From positions 96,260,433 through 96,324,432 of the forward strand of contig CM034305.1 in NCBI GenBank assembly GCA_019925795.1: a stretch of DNA of 64,000 nt. The letters are read 5' to 3'. Numbering within the stretch: the stretch's first letter is position 1; the number at the start of each line of letters is the position of its first letter. Of the stretch, positions 47,893 through 58,980 are shown piece after piece. Under the pieces are notes generated by a model. That model made no database searches. It saw only the letters and a program-made list of their open reading frames with translations, and was not told where the DNA came from. This stretch comes from Dendrobium chrysotoxum (taxonomy: Eukaryota > Streptophyta > Magnoliopsida > Asparagales > Orchidaceae). The position numbers were made by a program, and so were the translations under genes.

Positions 47893-47900
47893 TGTCCATC

Positions 47901-48051
47901 TATGGATTAGCATGCGCACACACACACATACTCTATATGCTTATGGACAACATTTCACCAACCTTCGAATCATGATCATTTACGTATACAAAATATAAGT
48001 TATTCATGTGAAATTCTAGAGTCAAAATACATTTACAGTTAATAAATATTA
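47901..48051. other. Spacer between hAT element and Gypsy 3
   Basis: Short AT-rich stretch with a CACACACACA run at 47918-47929. Confidence 0.6.
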
Positions 48052-49786
48052 TGTGACACCTCCAGGTTCAGCATTCAATTCTACCTATTTTGACCCCATT
48101 GGAAAAAGGTAAAGATTTGAACGTTTGAGTTTTTTCAATCATTTGCATGTCTTTAGGAGTATTTTAATGCATGAAAATGATTGGGAGTGCTCTAGAATGT
48201 GTCCCAAGTATTTGGTGTGAATTTCGGTAAAATTTGAGAATGTCACTTTTGGAGCGCAACGGTGCTCCACTCAGCCAAACCGCCAAATAATGGCATTACA
48301 ACGCCGTGCTCTCGAGTTTTTGCAGATTTTTTAGTGATGCAGCGCTAGGTCATTATGAATTCATTAAATGTAATATTTTTTTTACTATTCTATTGCCATT
48401 TTCTCCAATGAACCATCCGAATAAGAGAGAGAAGGAGAGAGAAAGAGAGGGGTTTGGAGAGGGAAATCGCATTTTGAGCCACTTCGAGCCGTTTTCAGCC
48501 ATCAGCCCAGTTTGGAAAGTTGTTTGAATCAAGGTAGGCCATATTATGCCTATTTCAATTTTCAAAAATACAAAATTTTCTAAATTTTTTTATTAAATTT
48601 ATATCTTTATTAGCAAAAAATATGTATAACTTTGCCATAGAAAAAATTTCACCGCGTAACTTTTTATATGTTATAGAGATCATGATTATAAATATTATGA
48701 ATATTTTCTGTAAATTTTATACTCGATAATTTAAAATTTGTGTAGTTTTAATTGAACAGGAAATAATCTGGACTCCGAAAAATAATATAATATTATAATG
48801 TCTTAAAATAGTATTTTACACAATCCTTTGTAATTTGGTTATATTTTGACATTGTAAAAATTTGCTCAGTAGGACGTTTCGTTGTCTACCGTTATAGAAC
48901 AATGTGAAATTCTAACATGTGCTGAATTTTGCTTTAACTATTTCAATGTGATGGAATATATGCTTATGTGATGAAACATATGCTTATATGATTGAATAAC
49001 ATCTGCTGGGAGCTATAAGGGGCCAGAATCCTTTGAAACTTTATTTGTGTTAGGGATTATCCTGGTGTCTATAAGGTATGTTCCGGTGGCTATAAGCCAT
49101 GTTCTGGTGCCTATGGGTATATTTTATTGTTATATGCACAAAAGGAAGATATAAGGGGCTAGAATTCTTTGAGATTATGTCTAGGACCGGGATATGCGAT
49201 ATGAACTACTTTGTGATATAAACTATTCTATGATTTATTTGCTCGACATTATTATTTAAATAAATTGGATAAATGCTATGTTTTTCTTTTCTTTTCTTTC
49301 TCAGTATAAATAGTGATTTATTTAACTCCTTCTAAATATTCAGTAAAAATATTTAATAAAAGAATATTTAAAAATTTAGATCGATTGTGTGGCTTGCTGA
49401 GCTGCTGTAGCTCATTGTGATTTACTTGTAATTTTCAGGATCTAGAAAAGGGAAGGAGACTGTCGATTAGTAGTTCATGATCAGATCTGAGTTGATATGT
49501 ATTTTATTATTTTAATTTTTGTATAATCACGACTAGTTAAATTTTTAGTTCTATGGCTTTTATCTGTAATCATGTATTGTAGTGTAGATATTTATTTTAA
49601 TAAAATGAAAGAAATTTTATGGATGAGTTTATTTTTAATATTTGATTATTTTAGTAGCTATATAGTCTATAATTTTATTTGAAATGAAATTAAAAGAAAT
49701 CTGAAACATTCCAAAATTAGATTTTAGGATTTTCCTGTCACAGCTAAACACGATTGGATGTATCCTGATCGGGTTGGGGTGTGATA
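48052..49786 (+). repeat. 5' LTR of Gypsy 3
   Basis: 1735 bp, from TGTGACACCTCC to GGGTTGGGGTGTGATA (degenerate GTGACA end). It contains GCGC-type blocks (48248-48345) and a purine-rich leader (48420-48475). The last part is matched by 63430-64000 and the first part by 51611-52128. Repeated phrases CTATAAG...ATGTTC (49060-49110) are also found at 63950-64000. Confidence 0.9.
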
Positions 49787-49794
49787 ATCTTTTA

Positions 49795-49806
49795 TGGTAT
49801 CAGAGC
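49795..49806 (+). other. Primer-binding site, initiator tRNA-Met type
   Basis: TGGTATCAGAGC begins eight bases after the inferred LTR end, in the arrangement usual for Tekay/Del elements. Confidence 0.85.
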
Positions 49807-49945
49807 AATAGTTTTAGAATGAATCATAAAATAGAGCTATAGGAATTAATCTGTAAATCAAGTGGGGGTAGTTTTGTGTCTGTCTGAGTGTTCACTATTG
49901 TTTGTTTCATGTGCATGTGTGTTAAGTTACATATTCTTTGTGATT

Positions 49946-51115
49946 ATGGATTCGCTAAACCCAGATATGAAAGATAGGCAGAGTGTTAGTCAGGCAGCTC
50001 CTATATATAATACGGCTCCAACAATCAGTTATGACATAGTTTCATAATTTGCTACTCTGATAGCCTAGATGATGGGTGAGGCATAGAGCATGATTCCTAC
50101 TGTGAGATCTGATGAGGTAGAAAGATATTTATAGTTGTTTCTGAGATTGAAGCCTCCAAGGTTTGAGGCTCAGGGCAGCAGAGGATTGGTTGAGGAGATT
50201 AGAGAAGACATTTGACAGGATGTAGTGTCCTCCTGAGATGAAGGTACTCTTAGTAGTCTTTCTATTAGATGGTGAGGCAGAGAACTGGTGGATGGGCCAG
50301 CATGAGGAGAAATTTCAGGGGAGATTGAATTCTCTAATTACTTAAGAGGAGTTTTTTGATGTATTTAGAGCCTGGTTTATACCACCTTATGTACGACAGC
50401 AGATGCATGAGACTTTTTCGAGACTGGTTCAGGGGAGCAGGATGATGATATAATATAAGATAGAGTTTACTGCTTTAGTTAGAAATACTCTGCAGTTGGT
50501 GAGCACTCTTGTGGAGAAATGCTATAGATTTTTGAGAGGACTCCGAGATAGTCTGAGATAGCCTCTGGTGCAATTTCATATTTTTAATTTCTCTGAGCTT
50601 GTGGAGGGAGCTCGTTTGATAGAGAATGATCTGATAACTACTCGGCAGTGGTGGGCTACTAGTAAGAAGATATTCAGTTGTGAGATTTTTACTAGTGACT
50701 TTTTTGGGAAGAAGAGTAGATTTGTACCTGGAGAGTCCGGGAAAGGTTGACAGTCTGCACCTATGATAGCTTCGAGTTCGGGCATTATTGATAGTTCTGG
50801 GAGTTTTGTCAATGGGGCACCTGTGTGTAAGAGCTATGGTAGATGTCACTTCGGTCAGTGTTATAGGATGACTAGAATATGTTGGACGCATGATGGTTGA
50901 GTGTCAATAGGCAGGATTTGATCGACAATCTGAGCCTAGATCTAAGAGTTTAGTTAGACAGGCAATGAGACCAAGGATAGTTACACTTTGTATATTTACT
51001 AAGAGTTTTGCTGGTAGAGGTAGTGGATATGGTTATGTAACAAGTAGGCATTCTGGCAGTGGTCAGAGAGAGTTTGGTAGCACTGTTGTTTCAGCTCCAG
51101 TTCAGCCACGTATAT
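49946..51115 (+). pseudogene. gag of Gypsy 3, broken
   Basis: Starts MDSLNPDMKDRQS. In shifting frames the chromovirus gag core is readable: LRLKPPRFEAQ (50140), MQCPPEMKVLL (50218), GEAENWWMGQHEEKFQGRLNSL (50272-50337), FFDVFRAWFIPPYVRQQMHETF (50352-50415) and FLRGLRDSLRQPLV-like (50528-50570). Then FHIFNFSELVEGARLIENDLITTRQWWATSKKIFS follows in a clean frame (50574-50690). At least five frameshifts or stops are present. Confidence 0.82.
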
Positions 51116-51600
51116 AAAGTTTGAGTCTTGATGCTAAATATCAAGCTATGAAATTTCAAGTAGGAGACTTTATATACATGAAGATTAAGCCTATAAAAGG
51201 CATTAGCATATTTGGTAAGGAAAGAAAGTTGAGTCCAAGATATGTTGGTCTATTTGAAGTGGTTGAAAGGATTAAAAGTCTGTATGCATGTTATAGTTAC
51301 CAGATTATATGTCAAAAATTCATAATGTATTTCGTGTCACTTTTGAGAAAATAGATATCTAATTGTGGGAACAGAATATTTGCCGAAGACATCGAGGTAC
51401 ATCTGAATATAAGCTACTGGGAATAACCAAAGAGGATTCTATCCTATGATGTCAGAAAGCTAAGAAGTAAACAAATTCTTATGGTTAGAGTTTAGTGGAA
51501 GAATAGGATTGAAAGAGAAGCTACTTGAAAAAAAGAGTCTGAGATGAGACAGTTGTACCCAAATATATTTTGAAATGTCGAGGACAACATTTTTCTGAGG
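51116..51600 (+). pseudogene. Integrase C-terminal and chromodomain-like tail of Gypsy 3
   Basis: Clean frame 51121-51354: KYQAMKFQVGDFIYMKIKPIKGISIFGKERKLSPRYVGLFEVVERI, the SH3-like end of a Gypsy integrase. After frameshifts come LNISYWE*PKRILSYDVRKLRSKQILMVRV*WKNRIEREAT and EMRQLYP (51397-51565), the chromodomain-like tail of Tekay/Del polyproteins. The join to gag near 51115 marks an internal deletion of several kb. A purine-rich tract, GAGGAGGAGAGAGT, ends at 51610. Confidence 0.82.
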
Positions 51601-51610
51601 AGGAGAGAGT

Positions 51611-52128
51611 TGTGATACCTCCAGGTTCAGCATTCAGTTCTACCCATTTTGACCTGATTGGAAAAAGGTAAAGATTTAAACTTTTGAGTTTTTCAATCAT
51701 TTGCATATCTTTAGGAGTGTTTTAATGCATGAAAATAATTGGGTATGCTCTAGAATGTGTCCCAAGTGTTTGGTGTGAATTTTAGCAAAATCTGAGAATG
51801 TCACTTTTGAAGCGCAGCAGCATTACACTCAGCCAAAGCGTCAAATAGTAACATTACAGCGCCATGCTTTTAGATTTTTGCATATTTTTAGCGTTGTAGG
51901 GCTCTGATTTGAGCGCCGCGGCACTATGCCATTATGAATTTATTAAATATAATATTTTTCCATTATTCCATTTCCATTTTCTCTAATCAGTTGTCCAAGC
52001 AAGAGAGAGAAGTAGAGAGAAAAGGAGGGTTTTGGAGAAGAAAATTGCATTTTCAGCCTCTTCAGGCCATTTTTAGCCGTCGGCCAATTTGAAAAAGTTG
52101 TCCGGATTGAGGTAGATCACATTATGCC
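51611..52128 (+). repeat. 3' LTR of Gypsy 3, first part
   Basis: Matches 48052-48550. Interrupted after ATGCC (52124-52128) by the Tat-like element. Confidence 0.9.
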
Positions 52129-53207
52129 TGTTGCGGGCTAGAATATACGCAGCGATAGAGATGTAATTTTACGTCTTAGCGTTGCACGGATATCCAGCTC
52201 ACACACAGAGAAGACAAGATTTTTTACGTGGAAAACCCTTGAAAGGGGAAAAACCACGGGGCCTAGCCCAGTTGAAAGTGATTCCACTAGAATTTGAGTT
52301 GGTTACAATGGGCCGACTCACCTCCAAGGACGATCAGATTACAAGTAACAATTGTATGATAGAAGTCTGAGTGTCAAGTGATGGTCTAGCAGAACTTCTG
52401 GCCTCAGGTGATGATTCGGCCAAGGTGAGGGCCTCTGGCGGTGGTTTGGTGAAGGTGAGGGCCTCCGGCGGTGGTCCGGCGAGACTCCGGCGGTGGTGCG
52501 GTGAAGGCGAGGGCCTCCGGTAGTGGTCCGGCGAAGGTGAGGGCCTCCGACGGTGGTGCGGTGAAGGCGAGGGCCTCCGGTAGTGGTCCGACGAAGGTGA
52601 GGGCCTCCGGCAGTGGTCCGGCGAGACTCCGGTGGTGGTGCGGCAGAACTCCGGCGGCGGTCGAAGAGGAGCTAGGCGGCTGAAGCTTTCTTCCTTCTTC
52701 TCTCTTGGCTTCGATCCCCCCTTTCAAGAGAAAATGGGGTTCTTTTATAGAACTCTTGAGTGGCATGGCTTGTAAATAAGTGGAAGATCAAGCGTAAATT
52801 GGGAGTGGCTCGGATGGACGGCCGATCTTGATTCCTACGATCATGTACCGTTCAATGGTCATTTAAATACCTTAATAATATCAGAATTTAATGATCTCGG
52901 GCTCGTTGGATTCGTCATGTCGAGCCGCTCAATTAGACTATAAGAATGTCATGATTGGAGATTGTTTTGTAACTCAAATTGTGGTTTGATCCTTACAAAA
53001 GTGCTTTGAGTCTTTGATTTAGACTCATTTGGGCTCGGACTGGGTTGATTTTGGTGTCGTTGGGTTCATGCTTCCGAGACGCTCAGTTCGACTGTAAGTT
53101 TGCAGAAATCGGGATTCATATGATCTCCGATTTAATTTTTGAAGTTTCCAACTTGATTTTGCCTTGAGATTCGTGCTTGATCAAAATAATTTTTTTGTGG
53201 CGTATCA
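52129..53207 (-). repeat. LTR of Tat-like element (3' LTR in its own sense)
   Basis: TGTTGCGGGC...GCGTATCA, 1079 bp. It includes a conserved TTTTTTACGTGGAAAACCC block (52211-52229) and a GC-rich 30-bp tandem repeat (52385-52650). A G-rich run on the minus strand (complement of GCCCCCCTA, 53211-53219) just inside it is the polypurine tract. Confidence 0.92.
52385..52650. repeat. 30-bp minisatellite inside Tat-like LTR
   Basis: Variants of GGTGGTGCGGTGAAGGCGAG + GGCCTCCGGC repeat with a 30-bp period; some shorter units read GCGAGACTCCGGCGGTGGT. Because 30 is divisible by 3, several frames stay open on both strands, which explains the overlapping ORFs. The equivalent array in the other LTR is at 62590-62850 with a different unit arrangement. 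Confidence 0.85.
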
Positions 53208-54108
53208 GTTGCCCCCCTATTTTCGGACGTCAAAGCTTGCAGAGTCCGAAAATATATATTTGTACCTCTCTGAGCTGCTTATGACTGATAATTATTATTA
53301 TGATGTCAAGCCTAGAATAAATTGGGACGATTATTATACTTCTTCTGAATAATATATGAAAATATATGTAACAAAATATTATAGATAATATCCTATGTTA
53401 TTAAATTAAATTATAAACCAATGTTATGAACTTAATTAAATATATCAATTAGCTCAAATAAGTATATGTAATCTTTAATTACATATAAATATTGCGGCCC
53501 ATTGCTAATATATATTAGATAAAATTATATGTGTTTTGTGCTAATATTATAACTTCTGTTTTAACTTTTAAGAAATTATTAATTAATAATAAGCTTTGTC
53601 GGCCAAACAATTATTATGTGAAGCTATAAAAATGTTATAATTTTATAATAGTTTTCATGCAAGCCGTTATATAAAGCCATTATGTATATATTTAATAATT
53701 AACTAAGGCTTCTGCCATTTGTCTAAAGCTTTAATTTGAGTAGAATTCGTTTGGCCTTCTTTGGCCTTCTACTTTATTACTTTATTTAACTAAGTCTATA
53801 GCTTGAGGCAGCGTAACATGCATCTTACAATTTTTTTTATATATATATTTTAATACCAACTAATGTAACGTTAATGATTTTTAATATATATTATTATTTC
53901 TGTTATTAAGTTATAATAACTCTATCATTATGTATTTTAATATTATATTTTTTTTGACTCTTTAAATTCTTAAAAAAATATCAGAAAACTATAAAATGAC
54001 TTTTTGAATTCTCATATTTATGAAGATAATTAATTTTTGTCTTTTAAAATTCCTAATTTTTTATTATAAAAAATTCTAGAGCAACTTTTTATCTTCCCCT
54101 CTTGCAAC
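53208..54108. other. Non-coding part of Tat-like element
   Basis: Very AT-rich (many ATTATTA and TAATTA words) between the polypurine tract and the antisense promoter. No gene seen. The small frame at 53164-53352 has no motif. Confidence 0.5.
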
Positions 54109-54116
54109 TATAAATA
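54109..54116 (+). promoter_or_regulatory. TATA box for the antisense gene
   Basis: CTATAAATACCCC (54108-54120) sits at the switch from very AT-rich DNA to balanced leader sequence, about 235 bp upstream of the antisense ATG at 54344. TATAAATA followed by CCCC is a strong plant TATA context. Confidence 0.6.
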
Positions 54117-54150
54117 CCCCCTTTGGGGTATGAAAATTTGCACCTCACAC

Positions 54151-54314
54151 TCTCCCTCTATTCTTACAATTGAGGCTTTCCCTTGGTCTTCCAAGGCCCC
54201 TCTCTTTGCAAGGAAGTCCGGAGATCTCCCATTCTCCCTCTATTCTTACAATTGAGGCTGTCCCTTGGTCCTCCAAGGCCCCTCTCTTTGCAAGAAAGTT
54301 CGAAGATCCCCCCT
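54151..54314 (+). repeat. 82-bp tandem duplication in the antisense leader
   Basis: TCTCCCTCTATTCTTACAATTG... occurs at 54151 and again at 54233 with a few substitutions. It includes the word CCAAGGCCCCTCTCTTTGCAAG in each copy. It lies between the TATA box and the ATG, so it would double the untranslated leader. Confidence 0.9.
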
Positions 54315-54343
54315 TCTTCCCCCAACACCCTTGAGTAGGAGAA

Positions 54344-56070
54344 ATGTCGGGTGATCGTCTTCCATCAAAAGACCCTGCGATCAGGGGAGACTCCATCGCA
54401 CCGTATGATTGCGAGTGGGGGCCAAATAAGAAAGTGAGGGTAAATGAGACAGCATCGACTGTTACGAGTGACTTCCTTATCATTTTCCACAAGAATTTTT
54501 ATTTCCCGAATGATGTGGTGACGATTGTTCCTAAGAGGTCTGATCGGGCTAGCCTTCCTCCTTCCGGGTACTTAACCATTTTTTAGACCAATTTGCGAGC
54601 AGGGTTACGCTTTCCACCTCCTGCTGAGTTGATCGAAATTTTACAGCGGTGTGGGGTGAACCTATCCCAATTTTTATTCAGAGCGATGTCGGTGACTGTG
54701 GGATTGATTGCGCTCTTTAGGGATCGAGGAGCTACTCTGACACCTAAACACCTTTCACGGATGGATCGATTTACTAGCGACACGCATGGGCGTGTTACAT
54801 TCAGATTTAAATGGTTGGACTTGCGTACCCGTGATCCTTCAAAGAACTGGGCCAATGCATTTTTCTTTGTGAAAAATGATTGGGGCCTGTTGGAGAAGTG
54901 GGGGAAGATGAAGGATCTGCTAGCCCCTCTGCATGTCCAGGAAGAAGTCATAATGAGGATCCTCAAAGTTCCTAACATTGAACATCTTCTATTCGAGGTT
55001 CGTCATATGAGTAGATAAATCGAGGAAGAGTTCTTGTTCAAGGTTGGGCTGTCGTTCCACACTGGAAGGTCTGATGCAAGGACGTTGAAGCCGACTTCCA
55101 AGGTTCCCGAGCCCCCTGCCCAAACTTCAAAGGTGGCTCCTAAACGACCGACAAGAGGTGAAGACCCACAGGTTTTGAAGAAGAAGAGGTTGGAGGGTAC
55201 TGCAAAAAATACCGACAAAGCTCTACCTGACTCTTCCCCAGCTAAGTTACACATCCCTGAGGAGGTCTTGAACCATCAATGTATCGGACGCCAAAAAGCT
55301 GGCGACTTGGTGAGTAATACCTTCCCAATGCTTTTTCTCTTTTTCTTCTGGGGTGAATTCTAATACACTTTTCTCCTTATTTCAATGGTCGCGCCTTGGG
55401 ATCGATCTTACCGATGTTCTGACTGAATGAAATAGTGAATTTGTGAAGATCAAATATCTTCAAAGAGAGTTCAAGCGGAAGTACGATCATAAGACCAAGG
55501 AGGCAAAGGTGCTTGAAGAGGAGTTGAGCGAGTGTAGGACTGAATTGGCCAACACAATGCAATTCATATCTCTTCAAAATTGTCAGGCAAATCAGCATCA
55601 AATTGATCTGGCGGAGGCACAAACAAAAATAACTCAGCTTTTGAAGGATCAAAAGGCCTCCAAAGAGAAGATAACATCGCTTGAGGCAAGGGATAAGAGG
55701 TCCCAGACTCTTATAGCTGAGAAGGAGGCCGCTTTATCTGGCTCAGAACCTTCAAAAATTATTAAAGATTTCAAAAAGTCCATAGCTTTCAAGACCATCA
55801 TCCAGGATCACATTCAGGAGGCTCGAGACCATATCTATGATATAGAAGTGAAGGCCTTGGAGCAGTAGTGTATTGAAGATGGATTCATCAGGGGCTTTTT
55901 GAAAGGGGTTCACCTGATGCAGCGGAAGACCGGAGTTCAAGTCGAAGGTGTGACCTCTAGTCAGGCTTCAGATGACTTTCCTTCAGGTTCCGATGGCGAC
56001 GAGATAGAGAGTGAGCTTCAGAAGGCCTTTGACCTTGACGTGGATGACAAGACTGTAAATATTGAGTAGC
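54344..56070 (+). pseudogene. Antisense extra gene of Tat-like element (putative gypsy-type transposon domain plus coiled coil)
   Basis: Starts MSGDRLPSKDPAIRG at 54344. Exon 1 contains the plant 'putative gypsy type transposon' pattern: LRAGLRFPPPAELIEILQRCGV, FRAMSVTVGLIALFRDRGATLTPKHL, and RTRDPSKNWANAFFFVKNDWG (to about 54890). A Pro/Lys-rich linker (KVPEPPAQTSKVAPKRPTRG) follows. A donor GTGAGT at 55310 and a pyrimidine-rich stretch to about 55385 define a 75-bp intron, whose acceptor now reads CAA rather than CAG. Exon 2 is a long coiled coil (KRKYDHKTKEAKVLEEELSEC; 55443-55868) and an acidic end (SGSDGDEIESELQKAFDLDVDD). Nonsense codons: 54584, about 55015, about 55425, 55866. Function is unknown; such extra ORFs occur in plant Ty3/Gypsy elements. 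Confidence 0.78.
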
Positions 56071-56849
56071 ATTTTTATTTTCTACTGTTTCTACTGCTTT
56101 ATCTTTTTTTTAGCGATTGTGATGTATTAGATGTTTGTATTATTATATGTAATCTTTTATGATAAAAAATTATTGGTATTTTTATCTAGCTAGTGAACAT
56201 TTCAGTGCCTTTATGCTTGTTTAAGGTGCTTGACTTATCTGAGGCTTCTAGTTAATACTTTTTAACCTGTGTGGAGGATGTTAAGAGAATCCACTAAGGA
56301 TGTGCGACATATATATCTGAGGTTGTTTGCCAGAGTTTTCTCGATGGCGTTAACCTGTGTGGAAGAGATCGGATCAACTCCCCCTGGGATTGATCATCCA
56401 GTGATTGAGGAGCAACAAAGAGTGTGTATGCCTCGAATCAAGGATATAATAATTAAGTGACACCCACCTAGGCTGTTTGACCTATCCAAGGTTATTGATT
56501 AAAGCATTGTCTAATGCTTTTTAACCTGTATGGAAGAGGTCAGATCGAATCCCCCTGAGATTGCTCATCAAGTGACTGAGCTACAATAATGATTATGTTG
56601 CTCGAATCAAGGATCTCAAGATCGAAGTTCACAGCTTGTGCGAATCTATCAATACGATTTTACTTGAATAAGATAATAATATAATTCAACATAGCCATGC
56701 TGCATTAAACAAAGGCATATTTCCCTGAGATAACTTAGGGATGAAGAAGCTACAAAAATCATAAATAACATCGTTCAGAACATACAACACAAGACATATA
56801 ATACTTAAAACGAGTAGCACTACTGTGCTATACTGATAGTACTTGCGAA
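56071..56849. other. Region between antisense gene and integrase, with short diverged repeats
   Basis: Probable shared 3' untranslated zone of two convergent genes. The phrase TTTTTAACCTGTGTGGA...ATC-ACTCCCCCTG...GATTG-TCATC-AGTGA occurs near 56258-56405 and again at 56515-56580. The RNA role is unknown. Confidence 0.5.
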
Positions 56850-57950
56850 GATTGTTTATATTCCATATTCGAGGAAGCATCTTTCCTTCAGCATCCTTCA
56901 ATTTGAAAGTCCCGGGCTTTACCACAGCTGCTACTAAATATGGACCCTCCCAGAGGGGGGAGAGTTTATTGTGTTGGGGACCTTTTCCTGCTGCCTCGAG
57001 GCTGTGCAAAACTAGATCTCCAACCGATATACGTCGTGGTTTCATTTTTTGATTATAATGACGGGCAACTCTCTGATGATATGCAGCAACCTTAAGCATT
57101 GCTTCATCTCTTGCTTTTGGAAGGAGTTCTAGGCTGCACCTGAGTTTTTCATCGTTGTCATTGAAATCAAAAGTTTGAACCCTATGACTTGGGACTCCAA
57201 TGTCAACCGGAATAATAGCTTCTGTGCCAAAGCAGAGATTATATGGGGTTTCTTCTGTTGGTGTTCTTGCAGTGGTACGATAGGCCCAAAGGACATGTGG
57301 GAGCTCATCAACTCACTGCCCCCCAGCCTTCTCCAGTCATATCTTTAATCCCTTCAGAATAGTCCGATTAGTGACCTCCGTTTATCCGTTAGCTTAAGGA
57401 TGGGCCACAGCCGTGTGTACTAGCTGAATATGGAGATCTTGGCAAAATGTGGTAAAGACCCTTCCAGTGAACTGTGTTCCATTATCAGTGATAACTTTCA
57501 TAGGAATGCTAAAACGGCATATTATATTCTTCCATAGGAACTATTTGGCATTTGCTTCGGTGATTTTTGTCAGAGGTTTTGCCTCTATCCACTTTACGAA
57601 ATAGTCTACAACCAAGATGATGAACTTCGTTAACCCGTGGCTATAGGAAAGGGTCCTACTATGTCAATCCCCCATTGAGCGAAAGGCCAGGGACTCTATA
57701 ATGTTGAGATCTCTATGGCAGGTAGATGGGTGAGGTTGGCATGTAACTGATAACTGTTACATTTTTGCACGAGCTCTAACGCGTCCTGCTTCATTGTTGG
57801 CCAGTAAAATCCCTGTCTCAGGACCTTTTGGGCTAGCGCCCTTCCGCCCAGATGTTCCCCGTAAATGCCTAAATGTACTTTTCGGAGTGCATAGTTTGCC
57901 TCTAAAGGAGGAAGACATTTGAGGTATGGTCCCGTGAAAGATCATTTGTA
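56850..57950 (-). pseudogene. Integrase of Tat-like element, broken
   Basis: Reading leftwards: YGEHLGGRALAQKVLRQGFYWPTMKQDALELVQKC (zinc-binding region, 57870-57765), WPFAQWGIDIVGPFP (about 57690-57645), then broken core pieces (ELPHVLWAYRTTARTPTEETPYNLCFGTEAIIPVDIGVPSHR, 57306-57180). It ends with a clean C-terminal part: ISVGDLVLHSLEAAGKGPQHNKLSPLWEGPYLVAAVVKPGTFKLKD (57037-56900), ending NNLRKYYQ. No chromodomain follows, as expected for Tat. Confidence 0.87.
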
Positions 57951-58980
57951 TAACTCTCCATTAATAATAGTGAAATTTGATGCCTGCCTCTGAAGTCGTA
58001 TTACCACTATCGGGTCTTCAGGAAGAAGACCCTCTTGTAAGAAAGTGAGAATGGGGTCGATCCAAGAAGCTTCTTTTAATTCATTTATTGATTGAATCAC
58101 CCATGGGCCTTGAACGCTCAGAAAGTGAATCTCCTCAATATATTTTCTTCTGAAAATGTCTCCTGTCATAGAAGTGGCTAGCTTGGAGAGAGTGTCTGCC
58201 CTTACATTCTGTTCCCGAAGGATATGGATGAGATGATGCCTCCTTATTTGGGCTAACAAAAATTTAACTATTTAGCAATACTGTGCCAATAATGGATGGT
58301 GGGCATCAAATTCTCCCTCCACCTGAGAGGCGACTAGTTGGGAATCGGTGTGAACCACCAAGTCTTATACTTCTCAATCAATTGCCAGCCTCAATCTGGC
58401 GATCAGAGCCTCATATTCGGCGACATTATTTGTTGTCGGAAACTTCAATCTAAGCCCGTATTCGAGTGTAGCCTTCTGTGGGGAGATTAACAAGATTCCA
58501 GGGCTGGCACCAAAACTCCCAGAAGCTCCATAGACATATAAGATCTAGCACGAGGAGGAAGGAGACGCATCTAGCGGTTCATTAGAGGTATGGTTAGTAC
58601 ATTCGACCACAAAGTCGGCCAGCACTTGTGACTTGATGTCGGGTCTAGGTAGGAACTGGATATCAAATTCTCCAAGCTCCACTGACCATTTGATCAATCT
58701 TCCAGATGCCTCAGGTTTTTGGAGAATACTTTTCAATGGTAGGTTTGTATAGACCCCGATCGTGTGTGCTTGAAAATAAGGGCGTAACTTTCTAGCTAAA
58801 AGACTAACGCCAAAGCTATTTTATCTACTAATGGGTAGCGTGTTTCTGTCTCTGAAAGTACCTTGCTAATATAATAGATTAGGCGTTGAACAGTATCATC
58901 TACCTGGACCAAAACTGAGCTTATAGCTTGGGAGGAGACAGCCATATACATATACAAAATTTCCCCTGGAATTGGCTTTG
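57951..58980 (-). pseudogene. RNase H region of Tat-like element, broken
   Basis: Pieces include LQKPEASGRLIKWSVELGEFDIQFLPRPDIKSQVLADFVVECT (58725-58600) between the two RNase H copies usual in this lineage. The second domain has ENNVAEYEALIARLRLA-like text near 58440-58380 and HILREQNVRADTLSKLATSM (58226-58165). The linker to integrase, SFLQEGLLPEDP-like, ends at 57942. Frameshifts separate the pieces. Confidence 0.8.

Noticed and set aside
48353..48565. Overlapping ORFs in the Gypsy 3 LTR leader
   Set aside because: They fall in the purine-rich leader of an LTR, and the corresponding region of the other LTR (51960-52130) does not keep the frames.
54344..56070. Endogenous pararetrovirus or viral movement protein
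   Set aside because: No movement-protein, coat or pararetroviral RT motif is present. The surrounding element has LTRs, a target duplication and Tat-type pol, and the domain fits the plant gypsy-type extra ORF.
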